From Anaerolineaceae bacterium (GTDB taxonomy: Bacteria; Chloroflexota; Anaerolineae; Anaerolineales; Anaerolineaceae), in the NCBI GenBank assembly GCA_029265815.1, contig JAJUGU010000004.1, positions 124,001-188,000 on the forward strand: a DNA stretch of 64,000 nt, in the 5' to 3' direction. Each line of letters begins with the position of its first letter. Position 1 is the first letter of the stretch. Below are positions 11,039-20,697 of this stretch, piece after piece. Under the pieces are notes generated by a model that was not told the DNA's origin, searched no databases, and saw only the letters and a list, made by a program, of their open reading frames with translations. The position numbers and the translations under genes are program-made.

Positions 11039-12415
11039 TTACAACCGCTTGATCACCAGTGTGGCAAAATCATCCTTGTGAATCGACCCTCCGCAGTAAT
11101 CTTGAACAGCGTCCCATAGATGTTTGCAGATCACCTTGCCGGTTTCGCTTCGCTGCTCCTGTAAAACCTTCATGATACGCATCACGCCAAATTCCCTGCC
11201 CGATTCGTCGCCAGCCTCATTCAGCCCGTCGGTATAAAACAGCGCCAGACCGCCCGGCGGAATTTGAACCTGCTGCAGGTCAAGTCGCACATCTTCGAAC
11301 AATCCCAGTGGCTGCCCCACATCCATCGGGATGTTAACCTTGCGACCTTTCGCATCTAAAACTATCGGCAAGACATGACCCGCCCGCGCATAGGTGAGCA
11401 CACCAGTGTTATAGTCCAGCAGGCAGTAGATCAGAGTCACAAACATGTTCATGGCGTTCATTTTCAGCAGGTAACGGTTGACAAGCTGCAATACCTGGCG
11501 CGGATCAGAGGATTTTTCACATTCCGCGCGCAGCAAGCTGAAGGTCAGCGCCATGAAGAGGGCTGCGGGCAGCCCCTTATCAGACACGTCGCCAATAACG
11601 ATTCCCAGTTGGTGATCATTAAAAGGGATGAAATCATAAAAGTCGCCGCCCACCGCGCGTGCGGGCATGATCAACGAACCAAAATCATAACCATTCTTGC
11701 GTGGTCGCCTTGCGGGCAGAATGCTCTTCTGCGTTTTACGGGCCAGTTCCATTTCTGATTCCAATACCCAGAGCAGGCGTTCGGTACGATTAAACAAACG
11801 CGCATTTTCGAGCGACAGAGTCATACTGTTGGTAAGGGTCATCAACAGGTCAATGTCTGCCTGTGAAAAAGCATTCTCTTCATCCAGGTTTTGCAGGCTG
11901 ACCACTCCGCGAGCGGTGTTCCCCACCAGCATAGGCACCCCCAGCCAGGTCTTAGGTAACTGCGTCCCCGGGATTACCTTCATGCGTCCCTCTTCTACTG
12001 CCTTGAGAATCTCTTGCAGGTTAATCATGAAAGGTTTTTTTGTACGAATAATCGTGGCCCTTGAGCTGTCAATCGGAAGCCATTGGTTGATGTTGAGATG
12101 CTCCCCGTTCTCAATGGCATAATGATGATAGACACGGCGGGTAAGGGGATCATACTGCGAGATCATCACTACCTGCGCATTGAAGGTGTCACGCAGTTTA
12201 TCTCCCACCAGGTTGTAAATGGCCTGCATCTCAAGCTTCGAAGAAAGCCCTTCCTGCACGCTGTTGATCAAAGCCAGCATCTCCGCGCGTTCAGTTGCGC
12301 ACCTGGCGTACAGTTCAGCTGCGGTCTTCCAGTCGCCCGCTGCTTCTGCCTTCCCCGCTGCTGCCTGCAATTCGTCGGCGTTTATACTGGATATCCTTGC
12401 CATGACACCCTCCAC
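11039..12415 (-). CDS. GAF domain PP2C/SpoIIE-type serine phosphatase
   Basis: GAF region followed by SILPARRPRKNGYDFGSLIMPARAVGGDFYDFI and GDVSDKGLPAALFMA. Confidence 0.88.
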   Translation of the reverse strand: MEGVMARISSINADELQAAAGKAEAAGDWKTAAELYARCATERAEMLALINSVQEGLSSKLEMQAIYNLVGDKLRDTFNAQVVMISQYDPLTRRVYHHYAIENGEHLNINQWLPIDSSRATIIRTKKPFMINLQEILKAVEEGRMKVIPGTQLPKTWLGVPMLVGNTARGVVSLQNLDEENAFSQADIDLLMTLTNSMTLSLENARLFNRTERLLWVLESEMELARKTQKSILPARRPRKNGYDFGSLIMPARAVGGDFYDFIPFNDHQLGIVIGDVSDKGLPAALFMALTFSLLRAECEKSSDPRQVLQLVNRYLLKMNAMNMFVTLIYCLLDYNTGVLTYARAGHVLPIVLDAKGRKVNIPMDVGQPLGLFEDVRLDLQQVQIPPGGLALFYTDGLNEAGDESGREFGVMRIMKVLQEQRSETGKVICKHLWDAVQDYCGGSIHKDDFATLVIKRL

Positions 12416-12568
12416 ACAAATTCTTAAAGCAAAAATTGGAAAGCATTAAATCTTTTAACCTGCACAAAGGACGTTTGAGTGTTATGGATAATTTCATTAT
12501 ACAAACCGATTGATGAGTTTCAACAGTATAGAAATACATGAACAACACCCTATGCTATACTGGTAAGC

Positions 12569-13726
12569 ATGACCCGTGAAACCTACACCCTTATCTGCCC
12601 TGAATGCGGTGCTCATTTTGATCCCACTCAACCGCAATCCTACTGCCGCTCTTGCAACTCACCTATACTGGCTAAATACGATCTTACCGCATTCTCCCGT
12701 TCACTCGACAGGGATGAGATTTCTGCCCGACCGCGCGGAATGTGGCGCTGGCGAGAACTGCTTCCTGTGCAGAACCATTCAAACGTGATCACCCTGGGTG
12801 AAGGCGACACCCCTTTACTGCGTCTGGAGAAGATCGGCAGCAACCTTCGCTGTTCAAATCTTTTTGTGAAGGACGAAGCACTCAATCCCACTGGCACTTT
12901 CAAAGCGCGCGGCATGGCCACAGCCGTCTCTCGCGCGGTTGAACTGGGCATCCGTGAATTTGTGATCCCCACTGCCGGAAACGCCGGCGGCGCGCTGGCT
13001 TTCTACGCCGGGCGGGCGGGATGCAAAGCGCATGTCTATATGCCTTCCGATACCCCCGTGCCAATCCAGACAGAAGTAAAAATGTCCGGCGCAGACCTGC
13101 ACCTCATAGACGGGTTGATCAGTGATGCCGCCCGCATAGCCGCAGCCGCCGCTGCTGAACACGGCTGGTTCGACGTCTCCACCTTTAAAGAACCGTACCG
13201 CGTGGAAGGTAAAAAGATCATGGGCTACGAGATCGCTGAAAGCATGGAGTGGAAGTTACCGGACGTGATCATCTACCCCACCGGCGGCGGAACCGGGTTG
13301 GTGGGTATGTGGAAAGCATTCGACGAAATGGAAGCCCTGGGCTGGATCGATTCCCGACGCCCGCGCATGGTAACGGTGCAATCCAACGGCTGCGCTCCGG
13401 TTGTTCGTGCCTTTCAACACCGCGCCGAGCGGGTTGAATTCTGGCAAAATGCATCCACGATCGCCGCGGGTTTACGCGTCCCTGCTGTATTCGCAGACCG
13501 GCTGGTGCTGCGCTGCCTGCGCCAAAGCAGCGGAACCGCTATCAGCGTGACTGATGAAGAAATCCTTACTTCTCAACGAGAACTTGCAGCCATGGAAGGA
13601 ATCTGGGCCGCGCCTGAAGGAGCCGCCCCTCTCGCTGCCCTCAAATACTTACTCAAAATCGGGTGGTGTCATTCGGATGAGAAAATCGTATTATTTAATA
13701 CAGGAAGCGGATTGAAATATATTTGA
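12569..13726 (+). CDS. thrC: threonine synthase
   Basis: N-terminal Zn-ribbon, PLP Lys motif NPTGTFKARGMA, GGGTGLVGMWKAF. Confidence 0.9.
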   Translation: MTRETYTLICPECGAHFDPTQPQSYCRSCNSPILAKYDLTAFSRSLDRDEISARPRGMWRWRELLPVQNHSNVITLGEGDTPLLRLEKIGSNLRCSNLFVKDEALNPTGTFKARGMATAVSRAVELGIREFVIPTAGNAGGALAFYAGRAGCKAHVYMPSDTPVPIQTEVKMSGADLHLIDGLISDAARIAAAAAAEHGWFDVSTFKEPYRVEGKKIMGYEIAESMEWKLPDVIIYPTGGGTGLVGMWKAFDEMEALGWIDSRRPRMVTVQSNGCAPVVRAFQHRAERVEFWQNASTIAAGLRVPAVFADRLVLRCLRQSSGTAISVTDEEILTSQRELAAMEGIWAAPEGAAPLAALKYLLKIGWCHSDEKIVLFNTGSGLKYI

Positions 13727-13733
13727 GTGACCC

Positions 13734-15302
13734 ATGAGCCCGAGTGAAGAACGCACTGCTCTTGAAATTCTTTACAGTATCAGCCGTGAACTGGCGGCAA
13801 GTCTCGACCTGCATACCGTCATCTCGCGGGTGCTCGAACTCTCCACTGAACAATTAGGCACTGTGCGTGCCAGCCTGATCGTGCTAAATAGCAACGGTCA
13901 GCCAGTCGACGCAGCGATTATCTATGACGGTAAACCGGTTTCAACAACCACCGAGCAGATGAACGACATTATCCAATTCGGACTTGCCGGCTGGGTAGTG
14001 CGCAATAAACAGCCTGTGCTGCTGTCTAATACCCATCAAGACAAACGCTGGCTCGTCAGACCAGATGAAATGGGCCAAAAAGACTTCGCCAAGTCTGCTT
14101 TGTGTCTGCCGCTCATGGCTCAGGAACAACTTGTGGGAGTGCTCACCATCGTCCATCCGCAGGTGGATTTCTTCACCAATGAACAATTCAAATTACAACA
14201 GGCTATCGCTGACCTGTCAGGCATCGCCATCCGCAATGCCCAGTTGTATGAAGATATTCGAACTGCCCGCGTTCGCTACCATGACCTTTTTGAGGATAGC
14301 ATCGATCCCATTCTGGTTACAGATACTGAAGGGCGAATCATCGAAGCCAACCGTCAGGCTGTATCAGAAACAGAGTACACCCGTCAGGAGCTTGTCTCGC
14401 TGAAGATTTCTGCCATCCACGAAATTCCAGCAGGCAAGATCGAAGAGGTGATCAACAAAAAGAACAGCGATGAAACAGTTAAATATGAATCCAGGCTTCA
14501 TTGCAAGGTCAGTGGAAGCCTGCCTGTGGAAGTCTATGCGTCATGCATCACCATTCAGGATAAAGACTATATCCAATGGATCATCCATGATATTACCGAA
14601 CGAAAAAGCCTCGATACGCTGCGCGCAGACCTGAGCGCGATGATCTACCACGACCTGCGCTCACCCCTTTCCAACGTGATCTCCAGCCTTGAGATCATGA
14701 CCAGCATCCTCACCCCCGAGGAGAGCGCGCATTTACAACAATTGATCGATATTGCCAATCGCTCCGCCAGCCGTATGCAGCGCCTGGTGAATTCCCTGCT
14801 GGATATCAACCGCCTGGAAGCCGGTCAGCCTGTAATGCAAAAAACAGCAGTGGATGTTGAACAGTTGATTAACGAAGCCATAGACATCATCCTTCCCACT
14901 GTACAGAATAAGGAACTGGATATTGAAAAATTAATACCGGCGATGATCCCTTCGCTTCTTGTGGATGAAGATATGATCCGCCGCGTCATCATTAATCTGC
15001 TCGAAAACGGTGCTAAATTCGCTCCACAGCGGTCGAAGATCACCATCGGTGCAAAACTAAACGGAAATCTTATCACCCTGTGGGTGGAAGATCGCGGACC
15101 TGGTATACCTGATGAAGCACGTGAGCAGATCTTTGAGAAATTTGTGCGCCTGCGCGGTGACGGATTCACCCGCGGGTTAGGTCTCGGCCTTGCTTTTTGC
15201 CGCCTCGCCGTACAGGCCCACGGTGGTAAAATTTGGGTTGAGAACCTTAAGGACGGCGGGTCGCGTTTCCTCTTTACCCTGCCAGCAGCCCTAAAAGGTT
15301 GA
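13734..15302 (+). CDS. GAF-PAS sensor histidine kinase
   Basis: GAF, PAS, HisKA (MIYHDLRSPLSNV), HATPase_c (GPGIPDEAREQIFEKF, GLGLGLAFCRLAVQAHGG). Confidence 0.93.
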   Translation: MSPSEERTALEILYSISRELAASLDLHTVISRVLELSTEQLGTVRASLIVLNSNGQPVDAAIIYDGKPVSTTTEQMNDIIQFGLAGWVVRNKQPVLLSNTHQDKRWLVRPDEMGQKDFAKSALCLPLMAQEQLVGVLTIVHPQVDFFTNEQFKLQQAIADLSGIAIRNAQLYEDIRTARVRYHDLFEDSIDPILVTDTEGRIIEANRQAVSETEYTRQELVSLKISAIHEIPAGKIEEVINKKNSDETVKYESRLHCKVSGSLPVEVYASCITIQDKDYIQWIIHDITERKSLDTLRADLSAMIYHDLRSPLSNVISSLEIMTSILTPEESAHLQQLIDIANRSASRMQRLVNSLLDINRLEAGQPVMQKTAVDVEQLINEAIDIILPTVQNKELDIEKLIPAMIPSLLVDEDMIRRVIINLLENGAKFAPQRSKITIGAKLNGNLITLWVEDRGPGIPDEAREQIFEKFVRLRGDGFTRGLGLGLAFCRLAVQAHGGKIWVENLKDGGSRFLFTLPAALKG

Positions 15303-15323
15303 TCCCATATTCAAGGAACTAAT

Positions 15324-16178
15324 ATGCAAGAGATAGCCTCTCATGTTTTTATCGAAACAGATTTCCCGGGTGTTACACTGGGCGCAATCAGCTGGCCGCA
15401 TGGTCTGATCCTCATCGATGCCCCATTCCTGCCTGATGATATTCGCCAGTGGCGGACTTCCACCGTGACACTCACCCACAGCATCGAACGACTCATGATC
15501 AACCTCGATGAACATTATGACCGCACACTTGGCTCGCGCCAGTTTGAATGCGCTGTAATCGGACATGAACGTATGACCCAGCTTTTTAAAGACCGCCCGG
15601 TTGCCTTTAAACCGCAAACCCTTGAAACGGGCGCGGAATGGGAATCATTCAATAACCTGGGCAGTATCCGTTGGTCGCCCCCAGAGATCACATTCAGCGA
15701 TACCATGGAGATCCACTGGGATGATCACACCCTGCTTCTAGAGTCTCACCCGGGACCTTCGAATGCCGCCATTTGGGCAGTGCTGCCTGCAGAACAGATC
15801 ATCTTTGTGGGTGACGCTGTCGTGCCATCCGCTCCCCCATTTCTTTCTAATGCTGACCTTGGGGCATGGATGCAAATCCTCTCTGATCTGCAAAAACCTG
15901 AATTCAAGCGGTTCACCATTGTCAGCGGTCGCGGTGGTGTTGTCACCCAGAACGAGGTAAAGAACCAGCAAAAGACCCTCGAAAAGATCACCAAAGTGAT
16001 TGAAAAACTAATCGAAAATAGTTCAAATCAGGAAGAAATCGAAAAAGCAGCTCACACAATTCTAAAGAATTTCGAGACTCCCAAAGGCAAGGAACAGCAA
16101 TATTTCCTGCGCTTGCGTTACGGATTGATGCAGTACCTGCGCAGGCAATTCGGAACAGCGCCAGAAACCAGCGAATAA
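15324..16178 (+). CDS. metallo-beta-lactamase-fold protein with divergent active site
   Basis: MBL-like layout (GLILIDAPF, LMINLDEHYDRTLGS, GPSNAAIWAVLPAEQIIFVGDAV) but no canonical HxHxDH. Confidence 0.65.
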   Translation: MQEIASHVFIETDFPGVTLGAISWPHGLILIDAPFLPDDIRQWRTSTVTLTHSIERLMINLDEHYDRTLGSRQFECAVIGHERMTQLFKDRPVAFKPQTLETGAEWESFNNLGSIRWSPPEITFSDTMEIHWDDHTLLLESHPGPSNAAIWAVLPAEQIIFVGDAVVPSAPPFLSNADLGAWMQILSDLQKPEFKRFTIVSGRGGVVTQNEVKNQQKTLEKITKVIEKLIENSSNQEEIEKAAHTILKNFETPKGKEQQYFLRLRYGLMQYLRRQFGTAPETSE

Positions 16179-16195
16179 CATCCATATTTGATATC

Positions 16196-16879
16196 TTGGC
16201 CGTGACACAGCCCTTTCCAGCGAATAAAAAACAAATGGCAGCTGTACTACAGAGGCTTGTCACAGTATTTGGCAATCCCACCTGGCGCACCCCGTTGCCC
16301 GCTGTGGATGAACTCGTTTCAACAATCCTTTCACAAAATACGAACGATGTTAATCGTGACAGGGCATTCCATGAATTAAAATCGCGTTTCCCTGATTGGA
16401 ACCAGGTTCGCCAGGCAAATGAAGAAGAGATTATCGAGACAATTCGAGTCGCCGGGTTGGCCAATCAGAAAGGTCCGCGTATCAAATCCGTTCTTAATCA
16501 GATCTATGAGGAAACTGGTGGACTGGATCTCAACTTCCTGGCCGACCTGCCGGTGGATAAAGCCCGCGCCTGGTTGCTGCGCTTTAAAGGTGTAGGGTTG
16601 AAGACCGCAGCCATCGTCTTGCAGTTTTCGCTCAACCGTCCAGCCTTTCCTGTGGACACACATATTTACCGCGTGAGCAGAAGGCTCGGTTTACGTCCTG
16701 AGGCAATGAACCTCGAAAAAACTCACTTATTGATGGAAGAATTGGCCAACCCCGAGGATTATTATGCCGGCCACCTCAACCTCATCCGGCTTGGTCGTGA
16801 GTTTTGCCACGCTCGCAAACCCGAGTGCCCGCGCTGTCCGGTCAACGATCTGTGTCCATACCCAAACAAGACAGCCTGA
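16196..16879 (+). CDS. nth: endonuclease III
   Basis: HhH-GPD LLRFKGVGLKTAAIVL ... FPVDTHIYRVSRRLGL and C-terminal 4Cys cluster CHARKPECPRCPVNDLC. Confidence 0.93.
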   Translation: MAVTQPFPANKKQMAAVLQRLVTVFGNPTWRTPLPAVDELVSTILSQNTNDVNRDRAFHELKSRFPDWNQVRQANEEEIIETIRVAGLANQKGPRIKSVLNQIYEETGGLDLNFLADLPVDKARAWLLRFKGVGLKTAAIVLQFSLNRPAFPVDTHIYRVSRRLGLRPEAMNLEKTHLLMEELANPEDYYAGHLNLIRLGREFCHARKPECPRCPVNDLCPYPNKTA

Positions 16880-17006
16880 TCGAATCATTGGATCTGTAAG
16901 TTCATTGGTTGTATTTCCTTCCTCCCTATGTCATAATCTAAATAGATCCACCCATCCGCAAAATCAAATAGGCTTTGCTGCACACGGAATCAGATACGGA
17001 GGTATC

Positions 17007-17933
17007 ATGATCAGCTGTCCAAGGTGTCAGACGGTCAACCGCCCGGACGCGGTCATGTGCAGCAAATGTGCTGCCAGCTTGCTCACCCAGCCCACCTTCG
17101 GGGAACGGGTCAAAAGGAATTTGATTTGGATTATCTTATTCTTCCTGGGCCTGGCAGCTTCAACAATTATGAACATTATCCTGGATGCTGCAGATTTCGC
17201 ATTCATGCAAATCTGCTTTTCGGTCGTATTGCTTGTGCTGCTGGTCATCCTACTGGTGGCTTTGTTTAGAAAATCCCCACAGAACGAACTCTACCAGCAA
17301 CGCGCTGAAAGGCACCTGACAATTGATCCCGATCAGGCAAAAATGGATTATTTAAGGGCATTCCATTCCACGAAGCCAGAAGCAAGGTTCAAATCGCTGC
17401 TCAACTACTTTACCCCATGGAATCAGCTCGATCCCGACACCGCGCAGCTATCACTGATCAATTTGATCCGCATCCTTCCGGCCAATGAAAGGCAATCACT
17501 GGGAGGAAAATATCCAAAGACCATGATTGGTCTGGATCAGATCTTCGATGAAGAAGGGCAGAATGCCCTGATCCAGGGCGATGCTGTCAAGGCAGCCCGC
17601 AAACAGATCTATCGCTCGTATTTTCTTGAATCAAAGGTCAGCAGTATGTTTCAAACGAAACAAACCACCAATCTGCTCGAAGCCGCGGTGGATGGCGCCC
17701 AGAAAGGATGGCAGCAGGCATCTTACATTGGGTCGATCAACGAACTGCGCAATAAGATTCAGGCAGGTGGATCCGCGCTGATGCTACAAGCCTGTCCTGT
17801 CTGCAAAGCGATCGTTGATGAAAATCACGAACCAAAACATAAGAAGAAGCTTTATCCCATTCACCTGATTCCAGATGAAATTTCATCTGTCAAACAGGCG
17901 TTTCAAGAGAGGTACGCGCCTGTTCGAAAGTAG
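17007..17933 (+). CDS. zinc-ribbon membrane protein, hypothetical
   Basis: N-terminal CPRCQTVNRPDAVMCSKC, two TM segments. Start trimmed to the ATG after AGGAGG-like GGAGGT. Confidence 0.8.
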   Translation: MISCPRCQTVNRPDAVMCSKCAASLLTQPTFGERVKRNLIWIILFFLGLAASTIMNIILDAADFAFMQICFSVVLLVLLVILLVALFRKSPQNELYQQRAERHLTIDPDQAKMDYLRAFHSTKPEARFKSLLNYFTPWNQLDPDTAQLSLINLIRILPANERQSLGGKYPKTMIGLDQIFDEEGQNALIQGDAVKAARKQIYRSYFLESKVSSMFQTKQTTNLLEAAVDGAQKGWQQASYIGSINELRNKIQAGGSALMLQACPVCKAIVDENHEPKHKKKLYPIHLIPDEISSVKQAFQERYAPVRK

Positions 17934-17961
17934 CCCGTTCTTTCGGTTATAATCTGTCGTT

Positions 17962-18558
17962 ATGACAGAAATGTGGCTCGTCAGGCATGGTCAAACGGAT
18001 TGGAACCTGGCTGGGATTTACCAGGGGCAGAGCGATATTCCACTCAATGCAACAGGAATCAAACAGGCGTCTGAACTGGCACTGAAACTAAAAGGGACGC
18101 ATTTTGATGCCATTTATTCCAGCGATCTCAAGCGCGCCCGGCAAACCGCAGAAATAATTGCCGAACAGGTTGGCGCACCTGTTTTTATTGATCCGCGTTT
18201 GCGCGAAATCAAGCAGGGCGTGTGGGAGGGGATGACAATCGAAGAGGTCAAACAAAAATTCGCTCCCGACTTCAACCGCGATCCCGAATTGATAAATGTT
18301 CCCCGCGCTGAAGGAGCTGAATCTCTGGCTGAAGTGATCACGCGCATGGTAGAAGCGGCCAACGAAATCCACAACCGGCATAATGGAAGCCGCGTTTTGC
18401 TCGCCTCACATGGCCTGGCGGTGGCTGTGCTTTATCTCACAGTAAATCAGTCATCTTTTCTCAACGTCTACAAACATATCCCTGAAAATGGCCAGCCATT
18501 GGTGATCAACGTCGATTCCAAAATTGAATTACCAGATTTTCGACAGTATTCAGCGTAG
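17962..18558 (+). CDS. histidine phosphatase family protein (phosphoglycerate mutase-like)
   Basis: LVRHGQTDWNLAGIYQGQSDIPLN and LLASHGLAVAVL. Confidence 0.93.
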   Translation: MTEMWLVRHGQTDWNLAGIYQGQSDIPLNATGIKQASELALKLKGTHFDAIYSSDLKRARQTAEIIAEQVGAPVFIDPRLREIKQGVWEGMTIEEVKQKFAPDFNRDPELINVPRAEGAESLAEVITRMVEAANEIHNRHNGSRVLLASHGLAVAVLYLTVNQSSFLNVYKHIPENGQPLVINVDSKIELPDFRQYSA

Positions 18559-18588
18559 AACAAATATAGAACAATTTTCCTAAATCTA

Positions 18589-18617
18589 TTGACATTTTAG
18601 AATAATTGTTCTATAAT
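18589..18617 (+). promoter_or_regulatory. consensus sigma70-type promoter with overlapping palindromic operator-like site
   Basis: TTGACA - 17 bp - TATAAT; inverted repeats TAGAACAATT (18567-18576) / AATTGTTCTA (18604-18613). Confidence 0.85.
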
Positions 18618-18665
18618 GTGACTGTTCGATCTCATCAGAAGCGACACGATTCAGGAGGAACAGTC

Positions 18666-19391
18666 ATGAACTTGAACGCCACCCACTCAGGAACCCGCAA
18701 TCCTTTTCTATCACTTAGCCGGGTTAAAGTCCGCTCTAATACCGTTTACACGCTCATCATTGTCCTCGCTCTTGTGGCTTTTGAAGCCATTAATTACAGC
18801 ACTACTGCTTATGCATTAAGAGACCTGCTTGGCGATCTGCGCTTCGCTGGCATCCAATGGGCAACGCTGATGGCGCTGGCATTTTGCGGCCTGGATTTTG
18901 CCGGAATCGCCCGCCTGATCACCCAAAAAGAAAAATCTAACGACCGCAAGGAATCATGGTACCTCTTCAGCGCATGGCTGATCGCCGCCGCCTTCAACGC
19001 CACGCTCACCTGGTGGGGTGTTTCCATCGCAATTAATAATCACTCGCTGACCAGTTCACTGGTGGCTGACACTCAATACCTCACCACCATTGTCCCCGTG
19101 CTTGTCGCAGTGATGGTATGGGTGATCCGCGTTTTGATCATCGGCTCACTTACCTCGACCCTTGAACATCACCGCCCGGATCACAACCAGGGTGAAAGAC
19201 AACGCAGCGCAAGTTTCCCCATCAACCATCAAGCCCCCTCTACATCTGCCCATACCCAGTCTCAGAGCCAGCCAGTGAAACCTCTCGCAGCCAGACCTCT
19301 CCAGGGGCAGTCCTATCGGAATTACACCAGTGCCACCAATCAGAAACAGAACGGCTTCATGGTAGCAGAAAATCGCTCGCGCGATTTCTAA
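18666..19391 (+). CDS. hypothetical multi-pass membrane protein
   Basis: Hydrophobic segments, ATG preceded by AGGAGGAA; downstream of the consensus promoter. Confidence 0.8.
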   Translation: MNLNATHSGTRNPFLSLSRVKVRSNTVYTLIIVLALVAFEAINYSTTAYALRDLLGDLRFAGIQWATLMALAFCGLDFAGIARLITQKEKSNDRKESWYLFSAWLIAAAFNATLTWWGVSIAINNHSLTSSLVADTQYLTTIVPVLVAVMVWVIRVLIIGSLTSTLEHHRPDHNQGERQRSASFPINHQAPSTSAHTQSQSQPVKPLAARPLQGQSYRNYTSATNQKQNGFMVAENRSRDF

Positions 19392-19417
19392 AAACAATTG
19401 AATACGCTTTGATCCAC

Positions 19418-19450
19418 TGAAGCAGCCCGCCCACCCCGGGCTGTTTCAGT
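19418..19450 (+). terminator. putative intrinsic terminator
   Basis: CAGCCCG ... CGGGCTG stem (19423-19429/19437-19443) followed by a T-rich tract. Confidence 0.55.
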
Positions 19451-19557
19451 TAATTTTCCAAGTTCAATCCTTTAAATCAAAGAGTGCATCTTTTTTTCGA
19501 TTGATTGTGTTTCCGCGTTGTTTATGGAACCTCGATAAAGAAGGTTATAATTTCTGC

Positions 19558-20697
19558 ATGATAGCGTTACCAGACACTGAACCGGTCTTGATTTCCAATC
19601 AGGATCATTTTTTTGACTTTATCAGGGCGATTCAGAACGAGCCCGTGCTTGCAGTGGATACCGAATCCAACAGCCTTTTTGCTTATCATGAAAAGGTCTG
19701 CCTGATCCAGATCGCTACCCCCGCGCAGGATTTTATCATCGACCCATTAACTGTTTTGGATATTTCGTTACTTTCTGCCATCTTTGCCAACCCAAAGCAG
19801 CAAAAAATTTTTCATGCCGCAGAATATGACCTGATATGTCTCAAACGCGATTATGGTTTCAAATTTGCAAATCTCTTTGATACCATGATCGCTGCTCGTA
19901 TTCTTGGAGAACCGCAGGTAGGTCTCGGTTCGCTGCTGGATTTTTACTTCGGAATAAAAGTGGATAAACGATTTCAGCGTGCCAACTGGGGAGTTCGCCC
20001 GCTCTCCAGAATAATGCTGGATTACGCGCGCATGGATACCCACTACCTTTTTGCATTAAAATCCATATTTGAAGAGAAGTTAAAACAGCGGGGGTTATGG
20101 GAGCTGGCAAAAGAAGATTTTGACATTCTTTGTCGGGTTGAACCGCCTGCCATTGAATCGAACGGCAAATCATGTTGGAAGATTTGCGGCGCAGCCCGCA
20201 TTAATGGCCGCCAGGCTGCCATTCTTCAGTCATTGTGCACCTACCGCGACCTGCAGGCGCGTAAGATGGACCTGCCGCATTTCAAAGTGCTTTCCAATGC
20301 TTTTCTCGTAGACCTTTGTCAGAACCCACCTCATTCAATTGAAGAGCTCAGAACAAAACGTGGTGCGACTGAACGCTTGATTAACAGGCACGGTGCCAAT
20401 TTACTCAAGGCGATCCAGCAGGGTGAAGACAGCCCACCGCTTAGCCGACAACCGAGTACGAGACCCAACGAGAAATATCTCAAGCGTCTTGAAAAATTAA
20501 AGGAGTGGCGAAAGCTGAAAGCCCAGGATTTGAAGATTGAATCAGATGTCGTGATCCCGAAAGACATCATGGAAAAAATCGCCGCGCTTAATCCTAAAAA
20601 CAAAGGGGATTTAAGAAAGATCATGCAGAGTACTCCCTGGCGGTTCAGGCATTACGGCGAATCCATTCTGAGTGAATTATCGAGTTTGGAGGAGTGA
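19558..20697 (+). CDS. ribonuclease D-like 3'-5' exonuclease with HRDC domain
   Basis: DEDDy motifs LAVDTESNSL, HAAEYDLICLKRDYG, DYARMDTHYLFAL. Start trimmed to the ATG. Confidence 0.88.
   Translation: MIALPDTEPVLISNQDHFFDFIRAIQNEPVLAVDTESNSLFAYHEKVCLIQIATPAQDFIIDPLTVLDISLLSAIFANPKQQKIFHAAEYDLICLKRDYGFKFANLFDTMIAARILGEPQVGLGSLLDFYFGIKVDKRFQRANWGVRPLSRIMLDYARMDTHYLFALKSIFEEKLKQRGLWELAKEDFDILCRVEPPAIESNGKSCWKICGAARINGRQAAILQSLCTYRDLQARKMDLPHFKVLSNAFLVDLCQNPPHSIEELRTKRGATERLINRHGANLLKAIQQGEDSPPLSRQPSTRPNEKYLKRLEKLKEWRKLKAQDLKIESDVVIPKDIMEKIAALNPKNKGDLRKIMQSTPWRFRHYGESILSELSSLEE

Noticed and set aside
16764-17933. 389-aa ORF as annotated in the track
   Set aside because: Upstream portion overlaps nth in another frame; the credible start is 17007 after a ribosome-binding site
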